Positions 25,952 to 33,310 of a stretch of DNA of 64,000 nt are shown here, piece by piece. Position 1 is the first letter of the stretch, and each line of letters begins with the position of its first letter. The translations under genes were made by a program, and so were the position numbers. Source of the DNA: Jatrophihabitans_A lederbergiae (GTDB lineage: Bacteria; Actinomycetota; Actinomycetes; Mycobacteriales; Jatrophihabitantaceae). The stretch lies in NCBI RefSeq assembly GCF_031845305.1, contig NZ_JAVREH010000008.1, forward strand, positions 81,848 through 145,847. The letters are read 5' to 3'. Under the pieces are notes generated by a model. That model was not told the origin of the DNA and ran no database searches. It saw nothing but the letters and a program-made list of their open reading frames with translations.

Positions 25952-27214
25952 TCAACCGCGCCGCCGGCTATCGGCTTTCAACCCGGCGCTGATGCGGCGG
26001 TCGACGGCCGGCGCTACAGGGGGGCCGGCCGGAGCTCGCAGTCGCGTGGCGAGAGCCAGCGCGAACCCGGCCGAGACGAGCGCGCAACCCACCGGCACCC
26101 AGAACGCCACGTGCGCCCCGTGCCGGTCAGCAATCCCGCCCACCGCGGCCGCACCGAAGCCGTACCCGACCGACAGGCCGGTGCCGATCCAGGTCAAGCC
26201 CTCGGTGAGCGAGTCAGCCGACACGATCGAGTCCACCAGCCCGAAGCCGCTGATCAGGGTCGGGGCGATGCCCATGCCCACGACGAACGTGCAGACCGCC
26301 AGTACCGGCAGCGTGGTCGGTACCAGGTACAGAAACGGCAGCACACCGAACACCAACGCGGCCCGTACGAACCGGCGCAGCAGCGGCGTCCGCCAGTGCC
26401 GGCTGCCGTACAGGATGGCCGAGGCGGCTGAACCCGCCGCGAAGCTGGCTACGACCCAGCCGGCGCTGGCACGCTGACCGTGCTGGCCGCAGAAGGCGAC
26501 CATGACGACCTCGGCGCTGCCGAAGACGGCGCCCATGAACACCATCACCAGCGTGATGAGCAGCATGCCCCGGCTCCGAAGCGCAAACGTCGGCCGCTCG
26601 CCCGGACCGCGGACCCGTAGCGGCGGATCGGTTCCGCGCTGAGAGGCCAGCCACAGCGACCCGGCGGCGATCAGCGCCATCGCCAGCCCCAGGGTGACCA
26701 GCGGGCTGGCGTGGGTCGCCAGCACGGTGGCCACCAGCGGTCCGATCACGAAGATGACCTCGTCGATGGTCGATTCCACCGAATACGCGGTCGAGCGCCG
26801 GCCCGGGTCCGCCGGCCAGACGTAGGACCACCGGGCGCGGATCAGCGCGCCGATATTGAGCAGGGATGCCCCCATCAGCATTGCCGGAAGCAGCAACGTC
26901 CACAGCGGTGTGCGGACGGTGATCAGCACGGCGAAGACGGCGGTCGCGGCGAGGTGCCCGGCGAGAAAGCGGGGCAGCACCCGATGCTGGCCGAGCCGGT
27001 CGACCAGCCGTCCGGCGATCGGGTTTCCCAGGGCACCGCCGATCACGTAGCTGCCGCTGACCAGGCCCGCGAAACCGTAGGCATGGGTGCGGCCCGAGAT
27101 GATCAGGACCATGGCGATGGGATAGATCGCCATCGAGGCCCGGGACAGGAAGCCGGCCGCCGAGAAGGCGGTGGCTCCGGGAAAGGCGAAGGCGGCGCGG
27201 TAGCGGTTCAGCAC
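25952..27214 (-). CDS. Major facilitator superfamily transporter
   Basis: A 420-residue membrane protein with about twelve hydrophobic helices and a central polar loop (LASQRGTDPPLRVRGPGERPTF). MFS signature elements are visible: GNPIAGRLVDRLGQHRVLPRF (loop 2-3) and the symmetry-related GGIADRHGAHVAFW. It looks like a drug or metabolite efflux carrier without substrate-specific residues. I start at GTG 27214, 6 bases beyond the era stop, because the longer frame from 27262 would overlap era by 43 bases and add polar residues only. Inserted between era and recO. Confidence 0.8.
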   Translation of the reverse strand: MLNRYRAAFAFPGATAFSAAGFLSRASMAIYPIAMVLIISGRTHAYGFAGLVSGSYVIGGALGNPIAGRLVDRLGQHRVLPRFLAGHLAATAVFAVLITVRTPLWTLLLPAMLMGASLLNIGALIRARWSYVWPADPGRRSTAYSVESTIDEVIFVIGPLVATVLATHASPLVTLGLAMALIAAGSLWLASQRGTDPPLRVRGPGERPTFALRSRGMLLITLVMVFMGAVFGSAEVVMVAFCGQHGQRASAGWVVASFAAGSAASAILYGSRHWRTPLLRRFVRAALVFGVLPFLYLVPTTLPVLAVCTFVVGMGIAPTLISGFGLVDSIVSADSLTEGLTWIGTGLSVGYGFGAAAVGGIADRHGAHVAFWVPVGCALVSAGFALALATRLRAPAGPPVAPAVDRRISAGLKADSRRRG

Positions 27215-27219
27215 GGTCG

Positions 27220-28137
27220 CTAGAAACCCAGCCGATCGAGCTTCTTCGGGTCGCGCTGCCACTCCCCCATGACCGACACGTGCAGCTTGAGGTTCACGCG
27301 CTGCCCGAGCAGTTCCTCGATGCCGTGGCGGGCGTCCGTGCCGATCCGCTTGAGCCGGCTGCCACCGGCGCCGAGGATGATCGGCCGCTGGCTGGTGCGC
27401 TCCAGGTGCAGGGTGGCGAAGATGTCGAGCAGCGGCGGCCGTCCCTCGGTGTCCCGTGGGTTCATCTCTTCCACGGTCACCGCGATGGAGTGCGGCAGCT
27501 CGTCGCGCACATCGGCCAGCGCGGCCTCGCGGATCAGCTCGGCGATCCTGCTCTCGTCGCTCTCGTCGGTGCGGACCTCGGAGGGGTAGAGCTGCGGTCC
27601 GGTCGGCAACCGCGCGATGAGGAGGTCCGCCAGCAGGTCCACCTGCTCGCCGGCCACGGCCGACACCGGCACCACCTCGGCGAACTCCCCCAGCTGCCCG
27701 ACGGCCATCAGCTGCTCCGCGATGCGGGGCTTGGATGCCCGGTCGGTCTTGGTGACGATGGCGACAACGGGCGCCTTGAGCTGGCTCAGCTCGGCCGCGA
27801 TGAATCGGTCACCGGGACCGATTTTCTCATCCGCTGGAAGGCAGAACCCGATCACGTCCACGTCTGCCAGGGTGCCGCGGACGACGTCGTTGAGCCGCTG
27901 GCCGAGCAGCGTGCGCGGGCGGTGCAGGCCCGGTGTGTCCACCAGCACGAGCTGGCCGTCCGGACGGCTGAGCACCCCGCGTACGGCACGGCGGGTGGTC
28001 TGCGGCTTGTCGCTGGTGATCACGATCTTCGAGCCGACCAGCGCGTTGGTCAGCGTCGACTTGCCGGCGTTCGGACGTCCCACGAACGCGCAGAAGCCGG
28101 AGCGGTAGACGTCCTCTTCGGAATTCACACCTCTCAT
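27220..28137 (-). CDS. era: GTPase Era
   Basis: A 305-residue ribosome-assembly GTPase. G motifs are visible: GRPNAGKSTLTNALVG (G1, about residues 21-36), the switch region DKPQTTRRAVRG, VDTPGLHRPR (G3), VTKTDRASKP (G4), then the KH domain with GAGGSRLKRIGTDARHGIEELLGQRVNLKLHVSV, which binds the 16S rRNA 3' end. Length and domain order are normal. ATG 28137 is preceded by a short intergenic region after the diguanylate cyclase gene. Confidence 0.95.
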   Translation of the reverse strand: MRGVNSEEDVYRSGFCAFVGRPNAGKSTLTNALVGSKIVITSDKPQTTRRAVRGVLSRPDGQLVLVDTPGLHRPRTLLGQRLNDVVRGTLADVDVIGFCLPADEKIGPGDRFIAAELSQLKAPVVAIVTKTDRASKPRIAEQLMAVGQLGEFAEVVPVSAVAGEQVDLLADLLIARLPTGPQLYPSEVRTDESDESRIAELIREAALADVRDELPHSIAVTVEEMNPRDTEGRPPLLDIFATLHLERTSQRPIILGAGGSRLKRIGTDARHGIEELLGQRVNLKLHVSVMGEWQRDPKKLDRLGF

Positions 28138-28194
28138 TCTCCCACTCCGGGGCGCGCCCCCAGTCTCGACTCCTTCCAGACAGCACCGGCTTCG

Positions 28195-29676
28195 TCAAGC
28201 ACCGGCTTCCCGAACATCGGCCACGACGGCCTGCGCGGGCTCCTCGTTGATCGCCACCTCGACGCGATTGCGGCCGCGCTCCTTCGCCAGATAGCTGGCG
28301 CGGTCGGCTCGTCTGAGCAGCGCCTCGGCGTTACCGGCGTGGTGCGGCAGCACCGCTACACCGAAGCTGGCGGTAATCGGCTGCGACAGCTGAGGAATCT
28401 CTTCCCGCAGGAGTGCCTCGCGCAGCTTCTCGGCCAGCACCCTCGCGCCCTCCACGTCCGTGGCAGGCGCCAGCACCAGGAATTCCTCACCGCCGATGCG
28501 TGCGGCGAAGTCGCTCTCGCGCAGATGATCGCGAAGGCACTCACCCACCGCCGACAATGCCGCGTCACCGACCTCATGGCCGTACCGGTCGTTGACCGAC
28601 TTGAAGTGGTCCAGGTCGAAGGCGATCGCGGCCAGCGGCTCACTGCTGCGGCCGGCATGGGCGGCCATCCGCTTGAGCGTGTCGTTCATCGAGCGACGAT
28701 TGGGCAGGCCGGTCAAGGCATCCGTCGACGCCCGGCTCTCGGCGATCGCGATGGTCTTGAGGTTCGCGAGCACCGGCGCCGCCTGAGCCACGGTATCGAT
28801 CAGGCCGCGCCGGTCCGATTCCGCCAGCGGCGTTGCCTGCTCCACGAGCACCGATCCGATCACCTTGCCACCCACCAGCAGGGGTTCGCAGGTCGCCGTC
28901 CCGGGCACCTTCGAGCAGACGGCGCACGAGATCAGCTCGTCGTGGTCCGCGCCGTCCTGGTGTGCCCGTCCCAGCCGGATCGCCAGGCACGCGCGGGGCT
29001 CCGCCGCAGCCAGCGGTTCGGCGAGCACCGAGCCCGCCGGCAACTCCGTGGCGGCGCCCAGCCTGTTGTCCGAGTTGTTGCGGATGAGCACCGTCGCGCT
29101 GGCGCCGGGCAGCGAGCGTTGCAGGTGCCGGCGAACCAGCTGGTGCGCCTCAGCCTCACTGTCGACTGCCTGGATCAGGTCAGAGAATTCCCTTTGACGA
29201 ATGCGGTATTTCACCTCGGTCTCACTGAAGGACAGTGCGCGCCTGGCCACCCGCTGGACCGCGAGCACGCCGACCAGGCCGAACAGCGCTGCCAGTACGA
29301 CGACGACAGCGGTCGACCACAACGCCGACCGGCGCAGCGAGGCGTCCCGGCGGATGGCCAGCCGATTCCGGACTTCGGCGTTCAGGGCGCGGAACTGGTC
29401 CATCTCCTTCTTGCCCTGCTGCGCTTGGGCCACCTGCACGTGCGCCGCCGTGTTCGCCCGCCGGCGCTGGATGGTCTGCTCGGCGTACGCCTGCCATCTG
29501 CGCGCGGCGCTATCCTCGGCAGACGCCAGGCTGGTCGACTCCGGATCGCCGGCCGAAGCGCGGATCACCTCGATACGGGCCTGCTCGTATGTCGCGCGCC
29601 CGCTCAGGTACGGCTCGAGGAACTGCTCCTCGCCGGTGTAGAGGAAGCCTCGGACGCCGGTCTCCTGATCCAGCAT
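28195..29676 (-). CDS. Diguanylate cyclase with CHASE3-like sensor (5' end frameshifted)
   Basis: A GGDEF protein that would make cyclic di-GMP. As read from ATG 29676 it has 493 residues: CHASE3-type block MLDQETGVRGFLYTGEEQFLEPY (1-23), one membrane helix (about 118-140), a GAF-like region with SCAVCSKVPGTATCEPLLVGGKVIGSVLVEQ (about 250-280), and a GGDEF domain (about 320-480) with TDALTGLPNRRSMNDTL, FDLDHFKSVNDRYGHEVGD and the active-site motif GGEEF. The first transmembrane helix is encoded in another frame just upstream (29604-29822), so the true gene spans 28195-29822 with one base missing near 29676. No RxxD inhibitory site is obvious. Confidence 0.8.
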   Translation of the reverse strand: MLDQETGVRGFLYTGEEQFLEPYLSGRATYEQARIEVIRASAGDPESTSLASAEDSAARRWQAYAEQTIQRRRANTAAHVQVAQAQQGKKEMDQFRALNAEVRNRLAIRRDASLRRSALWSTAVVVVLAALFGLVGVLAVQRVARRALSFSETEVKYRIRQREFSDLIQAVDSEAEAHQLVRRHLQRSLPGASATVLIRNNSDNRLGAATELPAGSVLAEPLAAAEPRACLAIRLGRAHQDGADHDELISCAVCSKVPGTATCEPLLVGGKVIGSVLVEQATPLAESDRRGLIDTVAQAAPVLANLKTIAIAESRASTDALTGLPNRRSMNDTLKRMAAHAGRSSEPLAAIAFDLDHFKSVNDRYGHEVGDAALSAVGECLRDHLRESDFAARIGGEEFLVLAPATDVEGARVLAEKLREALLREEIPQLSQPITASFGVAVLPHHAGNAEALLRRADRASYLAKERGRNRVEVAINEEPAQAVVADVREAGA

Positions 29677-29822
29677 GCGGTCAGCACGGCGACCGCGCTG
29701 TCAGTACGGGCGGCGGCGCGGGTGGCCCCGGTTCGCTGGACCTGAAAGGCGCCCAGTAAGGCGACCGTCACGGCAACCACGGCAACGAGCAGGAACGCGA
29801 TCAGTCGACGGAAGTGGGACAC
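29677..29822 (-). pseudogene. Out-of-frame N-terminal helix of the diguanylate cyclase
   Basis: From GTG 29822 the reverse strand encodes MSHFRRLIAFLLVAVVAVTVALLGAF, a membrane anchor, then ARTDSAVAVLTA. CHASE3 proteins continue from here directly into LDQETG, which is found one frame over. Restoring one base between the codons for Ala and Met would join the two parts into a protein of about 541 residues. Confidence 0.7.
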
Positions 29823-30079
29823 CAGTTCTTATCGGACCAGAGACGACATGCCTGAGGCTTGAAGGTGATCGACCTATCCGCTGACCGACTCCTGACGCTT
29901 GCAGTGGAATGCATTGAACCCCAGCGTCGCGATCCTTTGAGCTCGGCGGCTGGACCCGCCATGAGCGTAGTGAGCCAAAGGTCACGGATGGATAACGGCA
30001 CAGATTGATTGCAGCCAGATCTTTACGAACGGCCCTTACGACCGGCAGAATCACCCAAGGCCTCGACGGGGGCTTAGAC
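29823..30079. other. Intergenic region with no recognised gene
   Basis: About 260 bases upstream of the GGDEF gene. I checked both strands for coding potential and for a GEMM-type c-di-GMP riboswitch core and found neither. It probably holds the GGDEF promoter. Confidence 0.4.
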
Positions 30080-30115
30080 GGCCCGCGCACTCCACCCCCC
30101 GTGGGTGCGCGGGCC
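30080..30115 (-). terminator. Hairpin terminator after the MscS gene
   Basis: An 11-bp stem, GGCCCGCGCAC (30080-30090) with GTGCGCGGGCC (30105-30115), encloses a 14-base loop 20 bases beyond the mscS stop. There is no T-run, as is common in high-GC actinobacteria. Confidence 0.6.
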
Positions 30116-30134
30116 CTCTCACGTCAGCTCGTTC

Positions 30135-30965
30135 TTACTTCAGCCGGTCGGCATCCTTGAGCCGGCCGGCGTCCTTCTGCCCACCGTCGGCCTGCCCACC
30201 GTCGGCCTGCCCACCGTCGGCCTGCCCACCGTCGGCCTGCTCCGGTGGGTCCGACGGCCCGATCGCGGCGGCCAGCAGCCCCGAGTTCGGCATCGACACG
30301 ATGCCCTCGTCGGTGTCGATGGTGGTGTACATCAAGCCCGCACCGAGGATCACGCCGTCGAAGGGGCCACCCATGGCACCGCTACGGATCTTCACCCGCT
30401 GCCCCGGCACGTAGGGCCGGGCGAACAGCAAGACGAGGCCCGCGAAGAAGTTCCCCAGGGTCTGCTGGGCGGCGATACCGAAGACCACGCCGGTCACCGC
30501 GCCGCCCACCAGCAGGTTTCCCAGGTTCACGTTGAGCAGCCCGAGCAGGCCGAGCAGCACCGTGCCGTAGCCCAGGATCATGCAGATCAGCCGCACCGCC
30601 GAGCCCGCGGCCACCCCGCCGTGCGCCTCGCTCACCCTGGCGAGCTCCCCGGCGACCGAGCGGGTACCGACGATCCCGGCAATGATGAACACGACCGCCA
30701 GCCCCACCACGACGAGCGAGAGCTGCCCCTTGCTGAGGTCCAGCGTCCGGCCGAACACGGCGAAGTGGGTGCGTCTGGTGTGCTCGACGCCGCCGAAGTG
30801 GTCGCCGATCGAGAAGGCCGCCAACGCGATCAGGACGGCGGGAACGGCCCGCTTCAGGTTCGGCTTGGCCCTGGCGTCGATGGCTCGCAGGGCGTCCAGT
30901 GCGGCAGGGAAGGTGAGTGCCGGGCCGAAGCTCCTGGTCCGGCGCGGTGTTGGCTCGTCGGTCAT
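30135..30965 (-). CDS. MscS-family mechanosensitive channel
   Basis: A 276-residue membrane protein. After an N-terminal polar stretch there are about three to four membrane helices (residues about 45-65, 85-105, 130-190). The pore-helix/beta-domain signature of MscS is clear: NLLVGGAVTGVVFGIAAQQTLGNFFAGLVLLFARPYVPGQRVKI, followed by a short beta domain ending in SMPNS. The usual C-terminal alpha/beta vestibule domain is absent and replaced by a hydrophilic repeat tail, (QADGG)4, then KDAGRLKDADRLK. Start ATG 30965 removes a non-homologous extension. It would act in osmotic relief; a shortened cytoplasmic cage is unusual. Confidence 0.8.
   Translation of the reverse strand: MTDEPTPRRTRSFGPALTFPAALDALRAIDARAKPNLKRAVPAVLIALAAFSIGDHFGGVEHTRRTHFAVFGRTLDLSKGQLSLVVVGLAVVFIIAGIVGTRSVAGELARVSEAHGGVAAGSAVRLICMILGYGTVLLGLLGLLNVNLGNLLVGGAVTGVVFGIAAQQTLGNFFAGLVLLFARPYVPGQRVKIRSGAMGGPFDGVILGAGLMYTTIDTDEGIVSMPNSGLLAAAIGPSDPPEQADGGQADGGQADGGQADGGQKDAGRLKDADRLK
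30180..30239. repeat. 15-bp tandem repeat, four copies, in the MscS 3' end
   Basis: Four identical head-to-tail copies of CCCACCGTCGGCCTG occupy 30180-30239. On the reverse strand they encode the pentapeptide QADGG four times near the channel C-terminus. In-frame and perfectly conserved, so recent or actively varying in number. Confidence 0.95.
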
Positions 30966-31129
30966 ACGCCCATCCTGTCCCACCCCGTCGCTACCGCCGG
31001 AAGGTGGCACGCCGGAGAACTACTGGACCCGCTGGCCGGCCTCGTCCTGCGGCGCGGAACGGTCCTTGGCCTGCGCCCGGCCGGACGGCCGGTGATATAA
31101 GGCGGTGACCAACCCGTCCGGGCTCAGAC

Positions 31130-31526
31130 CGGGCGGCCAGCAGCCGGTGCGTGCCGGCCGCCGAACCGCGGCGCTTGAGTCGCAGCACGAACGCCAGCAC
31201 CGTGGCCACGCCCTGGTACATGTCGGCCGGGATCTCCTGCCCGATGTCACAGACCTGGTAGAGCGTCCTGGCCAGGGCAATGTCCTGCACCATCGGAACC
31301 CGGCTCTTGTCCGCCAGTTCCCGGATCCGCGCCGCCACATGGTCGGCCCCCTTGGCCACCACCCGCGGCGCGCCGCCGCACCGGGTCATAGCGCAGCGCC
31401 CGCCACGTGGGTCGGGTTCACCACGATGACGTCGGCGGTCGGCACATCCGCCAACATCCGGTTCCGGCTGATCACCAGCGCCACTGCTGCCGATCCGGTG
31501 GCGACTACGGCCGGCGCGTGGCGCAA
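31130..31526 (-). pseudogene. flhB remnant (flagellar export switch protein, C-terminal part)
   Basis: Directly after the fliA stop, the reverse strand reads ISRNRMLADVPTADVIVVNPTHVA, containing the FlhB autocleavage motif NPTH, then stops. The next frame gives ALRYDPVR, and the third frame gives GGAPRVVAKGADHVAARIRELADKSRVPMVQDIALARTLYQVCDIGQEIPADMYQGVATVLAFVLRLKRR, the FlhB C-terminal domain. Two indels in about 45 bases therefore break it. The whole N-terminal membrane domain (about 200 residues) is missing. It cannot make a working export switch. Its presence beside fliA shows a flagellar block was deleted here or rearranged. Confidence 0.85.
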
Positions 31527-32513
31527 TCAGGCGATGGAGCTGATGCCCAGGCCGTTGCGATGCCGCTGCGCCTGCGCCTGGTACGCGGTGGACACAACCT
31601 CGCCGAGCGGGTTGGACATCCGCAGCCGGCTGGCCAGCGTCCCGCGGGCCGCGACGGCGGCCGCGTAGCTGGCGACCCGGGCACCCGCGCGTCCGCTCGG
31701 CTCCTCGACCGGACGGGCCTCGGGCTCGGAGGCCGCCAGACCGTGACGCAGCAGCTTCAGCGCCTCGGCACGCAACTGAGAGATGCGGGATTCGGTGACG
31801 CTGAGCTCGGCGGCGATGTCTGACATCTGGCGGTGCTCGAAGAAGTAGGCCCGCACCACGTGGCGGAGCCGCTCGGGCAGTTCGGTGATCGCGTCGTGCA
31901 GGTAGCCGAGTTGCTCGCGGTCGAGCACAAGCTGCTCGGGGCCACGCTGGACGTCCGGAAGCATCGCCGCGCCGGTCTCCGGCGCGAAACCCTGCAAGCT
32001 GAGCAGGCTGGCCCGGTGCACGTCCGCATCGATGCCACTGAGTTCGGAGACGCTCACTCCGAGCGTCTCGGCGACCTCGTGCGAGCGCGGAGAGCGACCC
32101 AGAGTGACTGCCAACTGGTTGCGCGTCGCGTCGACCTCACGAGCACGGCCCCGCACCGAGCGGCTCGCCCAGTCCATCGACCGCAGTTCGTCGACCAGCG
32201 CGCCCCGGATCCGGATCGCGGCGAAGCGAGCGAAGGGAACGCCGCGTGACTCGTCGAAGCCCTGCGCGCTCAGCACGAGGGCGGTCATACCCGCGGACGC
32301 CAAGTCGTCGCGACCGATGTGGGCAGGCAGCCGAGTCATGGTTTCGCGGACGATGTGTCCGACGAGGGCCAGATTCTGCCGGACAAGTGTCTCTACAGAA
32401 GCAGATTTCTCTACAGAAGCAGATGTCTCTACAGAAGCAGTGGCGGAGTCGCCGGCGGGTGCACCGGTGGTCGCGGGGGCCGCCACTGCGCGAGCCTTCG
32501 TGGTCATCGACAT
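31527..32513 (-). CDS. fliA: FliA/WhiG-family RNA polymerase sigma factor
   Basis: A 328-residue sigma factor of the sigma-28 group, which directs late flagellar genes. Region 2 is seen at about residues 40-110 (HIGRDDLASAGMTALVLSAQGFDESRGVPFARFAAIRIRGALVDELRSMDW), region 3 at about 115-170 and region 4 at about 205-255 (LPERLRHVVRAYFFEHRQMSDIAAELSVTESRISQLRAEALKLLRHGL). The first 40 residues include three copies of a hexapeptide ASVETS-like repeat. A C-terminal extension of about 65 residues after region 4 is unusual. I start at ATG 32513; GTG 32519 and ATG 32507 are alternatives. Divergent from flgN with 287 bases between. Confidence 0.88.
   Translation of the reverse strand: MSMTTKARAVAAPATTGAPAGDSATASVETSASVEKSASVETLVRQNLALVGHIVRETMTRLPAHIGRDDLASAGMTALVLSAQGFDESRGVPFARFAAIRIRGALVDELRSMDWASRSVRGRAREVDATRNQLAVTLGRSPRSHEVAETLGVSVSELSGIDADVHRASLLSLQGFAPETGAAMLPDVQRGPEQLVLDREQLGYLHDAITELPERLRHVVRAYFFEHRQMSDIAAELSVTESRISQLRAEALKLLRHGLAASEPEARPVEEPSGRAGARVASYAAAVAARGTLASRLRMSNPLGEVVSTAYQAQAQRHRNGLGISSIA
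32389..32440. repeat. 18-bp tandem repeat, about three copies, in fliA 5' end
   Basis: Units of the form GTCTCTACAGAAGCAGAT lie at 32389-32406, 32407-32424 (first base changed) and 32425-32440 (two bases short). They encode repeated hexapeptides in the FliA N-terminal arm. Confidence 0.9.
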
Positions 32514-32648
32514 ACTCACTCATCTCTTACGGTCCCGGCGCGCCGGTCCCCGCTGTCATCGGGTGCTGCATGGTCGGTGCAAGTCACGTTCACCGACTTA
32601 ACCTGGACTTAATGTAATGCCTGCGTTAAGAACTGCCTACTCAGAGTA

Positions 32649-32666
32649 ATGTGAGTTAGATCACAT
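32649..32666. promoter_or_regulatory. CRP/GlxR-type binding site between fliA and flgN
   Basis: ATGTGAGTTAGATCACAT contains TGTGA-N6-TCACA exactly and also fits the actinobacterial GlxR form TGTGANNTANNTCACA. It lies about 135 bases before fliA and 135 before flgN, suited to act on either. Binding by a CRP-family regulator is inferred. Confidence 0.6.
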
Positions 32667-32740
32667 AAAAGCGCCACCGGCGCGTCGCGGTGTTGGCTCC
32701 CCCTACCTGGCGCCTAGTAGCCGGCAACTACCGCACATGT

Positions 32741-32767
32741 TCAAGTCGATCGACCACCGGCCGATGA
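32741..32767 (+). promoter_or_regulatory. Probable sigma-28 (FliA) promoter of the flgN operon
   Basis: TCAA at 32741-32744, a 15-base spacer, and GCCGATGA at 32760-32767 match the FliA/WhiG consensus TAAA-N15-GCCGATAA at 10 of 12 positions with the exact spacing. The flgN start codon lies 33 bases downstream with a GAGG ribosome site. Confidence 0.65.
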
Positions 32768-32800
32768 GTTGCTTGAACCCGAGGAGAGTGTGAGGTAGTC

Positions 32801-33310
32801 ATGACGACGACTGCAGAAAGTAAAACCATGGGGTTCTCCGAAATATCGACACTGCTCTGGCGCGAGCGCGAGGCGCTTCAGTTGCTGCTCTTCAAGCTCG
32901 TCGAGGAGCAACTGATCGTCAGTGCTGGCCAGACGCGCTGGCTCGCTCAGGCCAACGACGAGGTCGAGGCAGCGCTGCTTCAGCTGCGCGGCACCGACGT
33001 GTTGCGCGCGGCTGAGGTGGACGCGGTAGCGGAGGATCTGGGATTGACCGGGGCACCCTCCCTGGCCGATCTCGAGGCGACCGCGCCTGAGCCGTGGGCG
33101 ACGATGTTCGGAGAGCACCGGCAGGCACTGCTGCTGCTCTCCGAGGAGCTCGGCCGCACCGCCGGCGAGAACCGCGCACTACTCAGCGCCGGTGCCCGCG
33201 CCGTCCGCGAGACGCTGCTGTCCGTCACCCGCACCGTCGAGACCTATGACTCCCGCGGTTCCACCGCCGCTCCCCACAGCGCTCCGATGTTCATGGATGA
33301 GCAGGCATGA
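32801..33310 (+). CDS. flgN: Flagellar hook-filament junction chaperone FlgN-like
   Basis: A 169-residue helical protein in the FlgN family, the export chaperone for FlgK and FlgL. Family-like segments: STLLWREREALQLLLFKLVEEQLIVSAGQTRWLAQANDEVEAALLQL (residues about 17-63) and ENRALLSAGARAVRETLLSVTRTVETYDSRG near the C-terminus, the substrate-binding helix. It is first of an operon, overlaps flgK by 4 bases, and lies behind a probable FliA promoter. Identification rests on weak family similarity plus strong context. Confidence 0.85.
   Translation: MTTTAESKTMGFSEISTLLWREREALQLLLFKLVEEQLIVSAGQTRWLAQANDEVEAALLQLRGTDVLRAAEVDAVAEDLGLTGAPSLADLEATAPEPWATMFGEHRQALLLLSEELGRTAGENRALLSAGARAVRETLLSVTRTVETYDSRGSTAAPHSAPMFMDEQA

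Noticed and set aside
27280..29745. A forward-strand open frame of about 820 codons
   Set aside because: It runs antisense through both era and the diguanylate cyclase gene, whose motifs are unambiguous on the reverse strand.
29823..30079. c-di-GMP (GEMM) riboswitch ahead of the GGDEF gene
   Set aside because: Neither strand shows the conserved core; no matching paired stems were found.
30180..30239. Short regular repeats as a CRISPR array
   Set aside because: The 15-bp units abut with no spacers and keep the MscS reading frame, so they are a coding tandem repeat.
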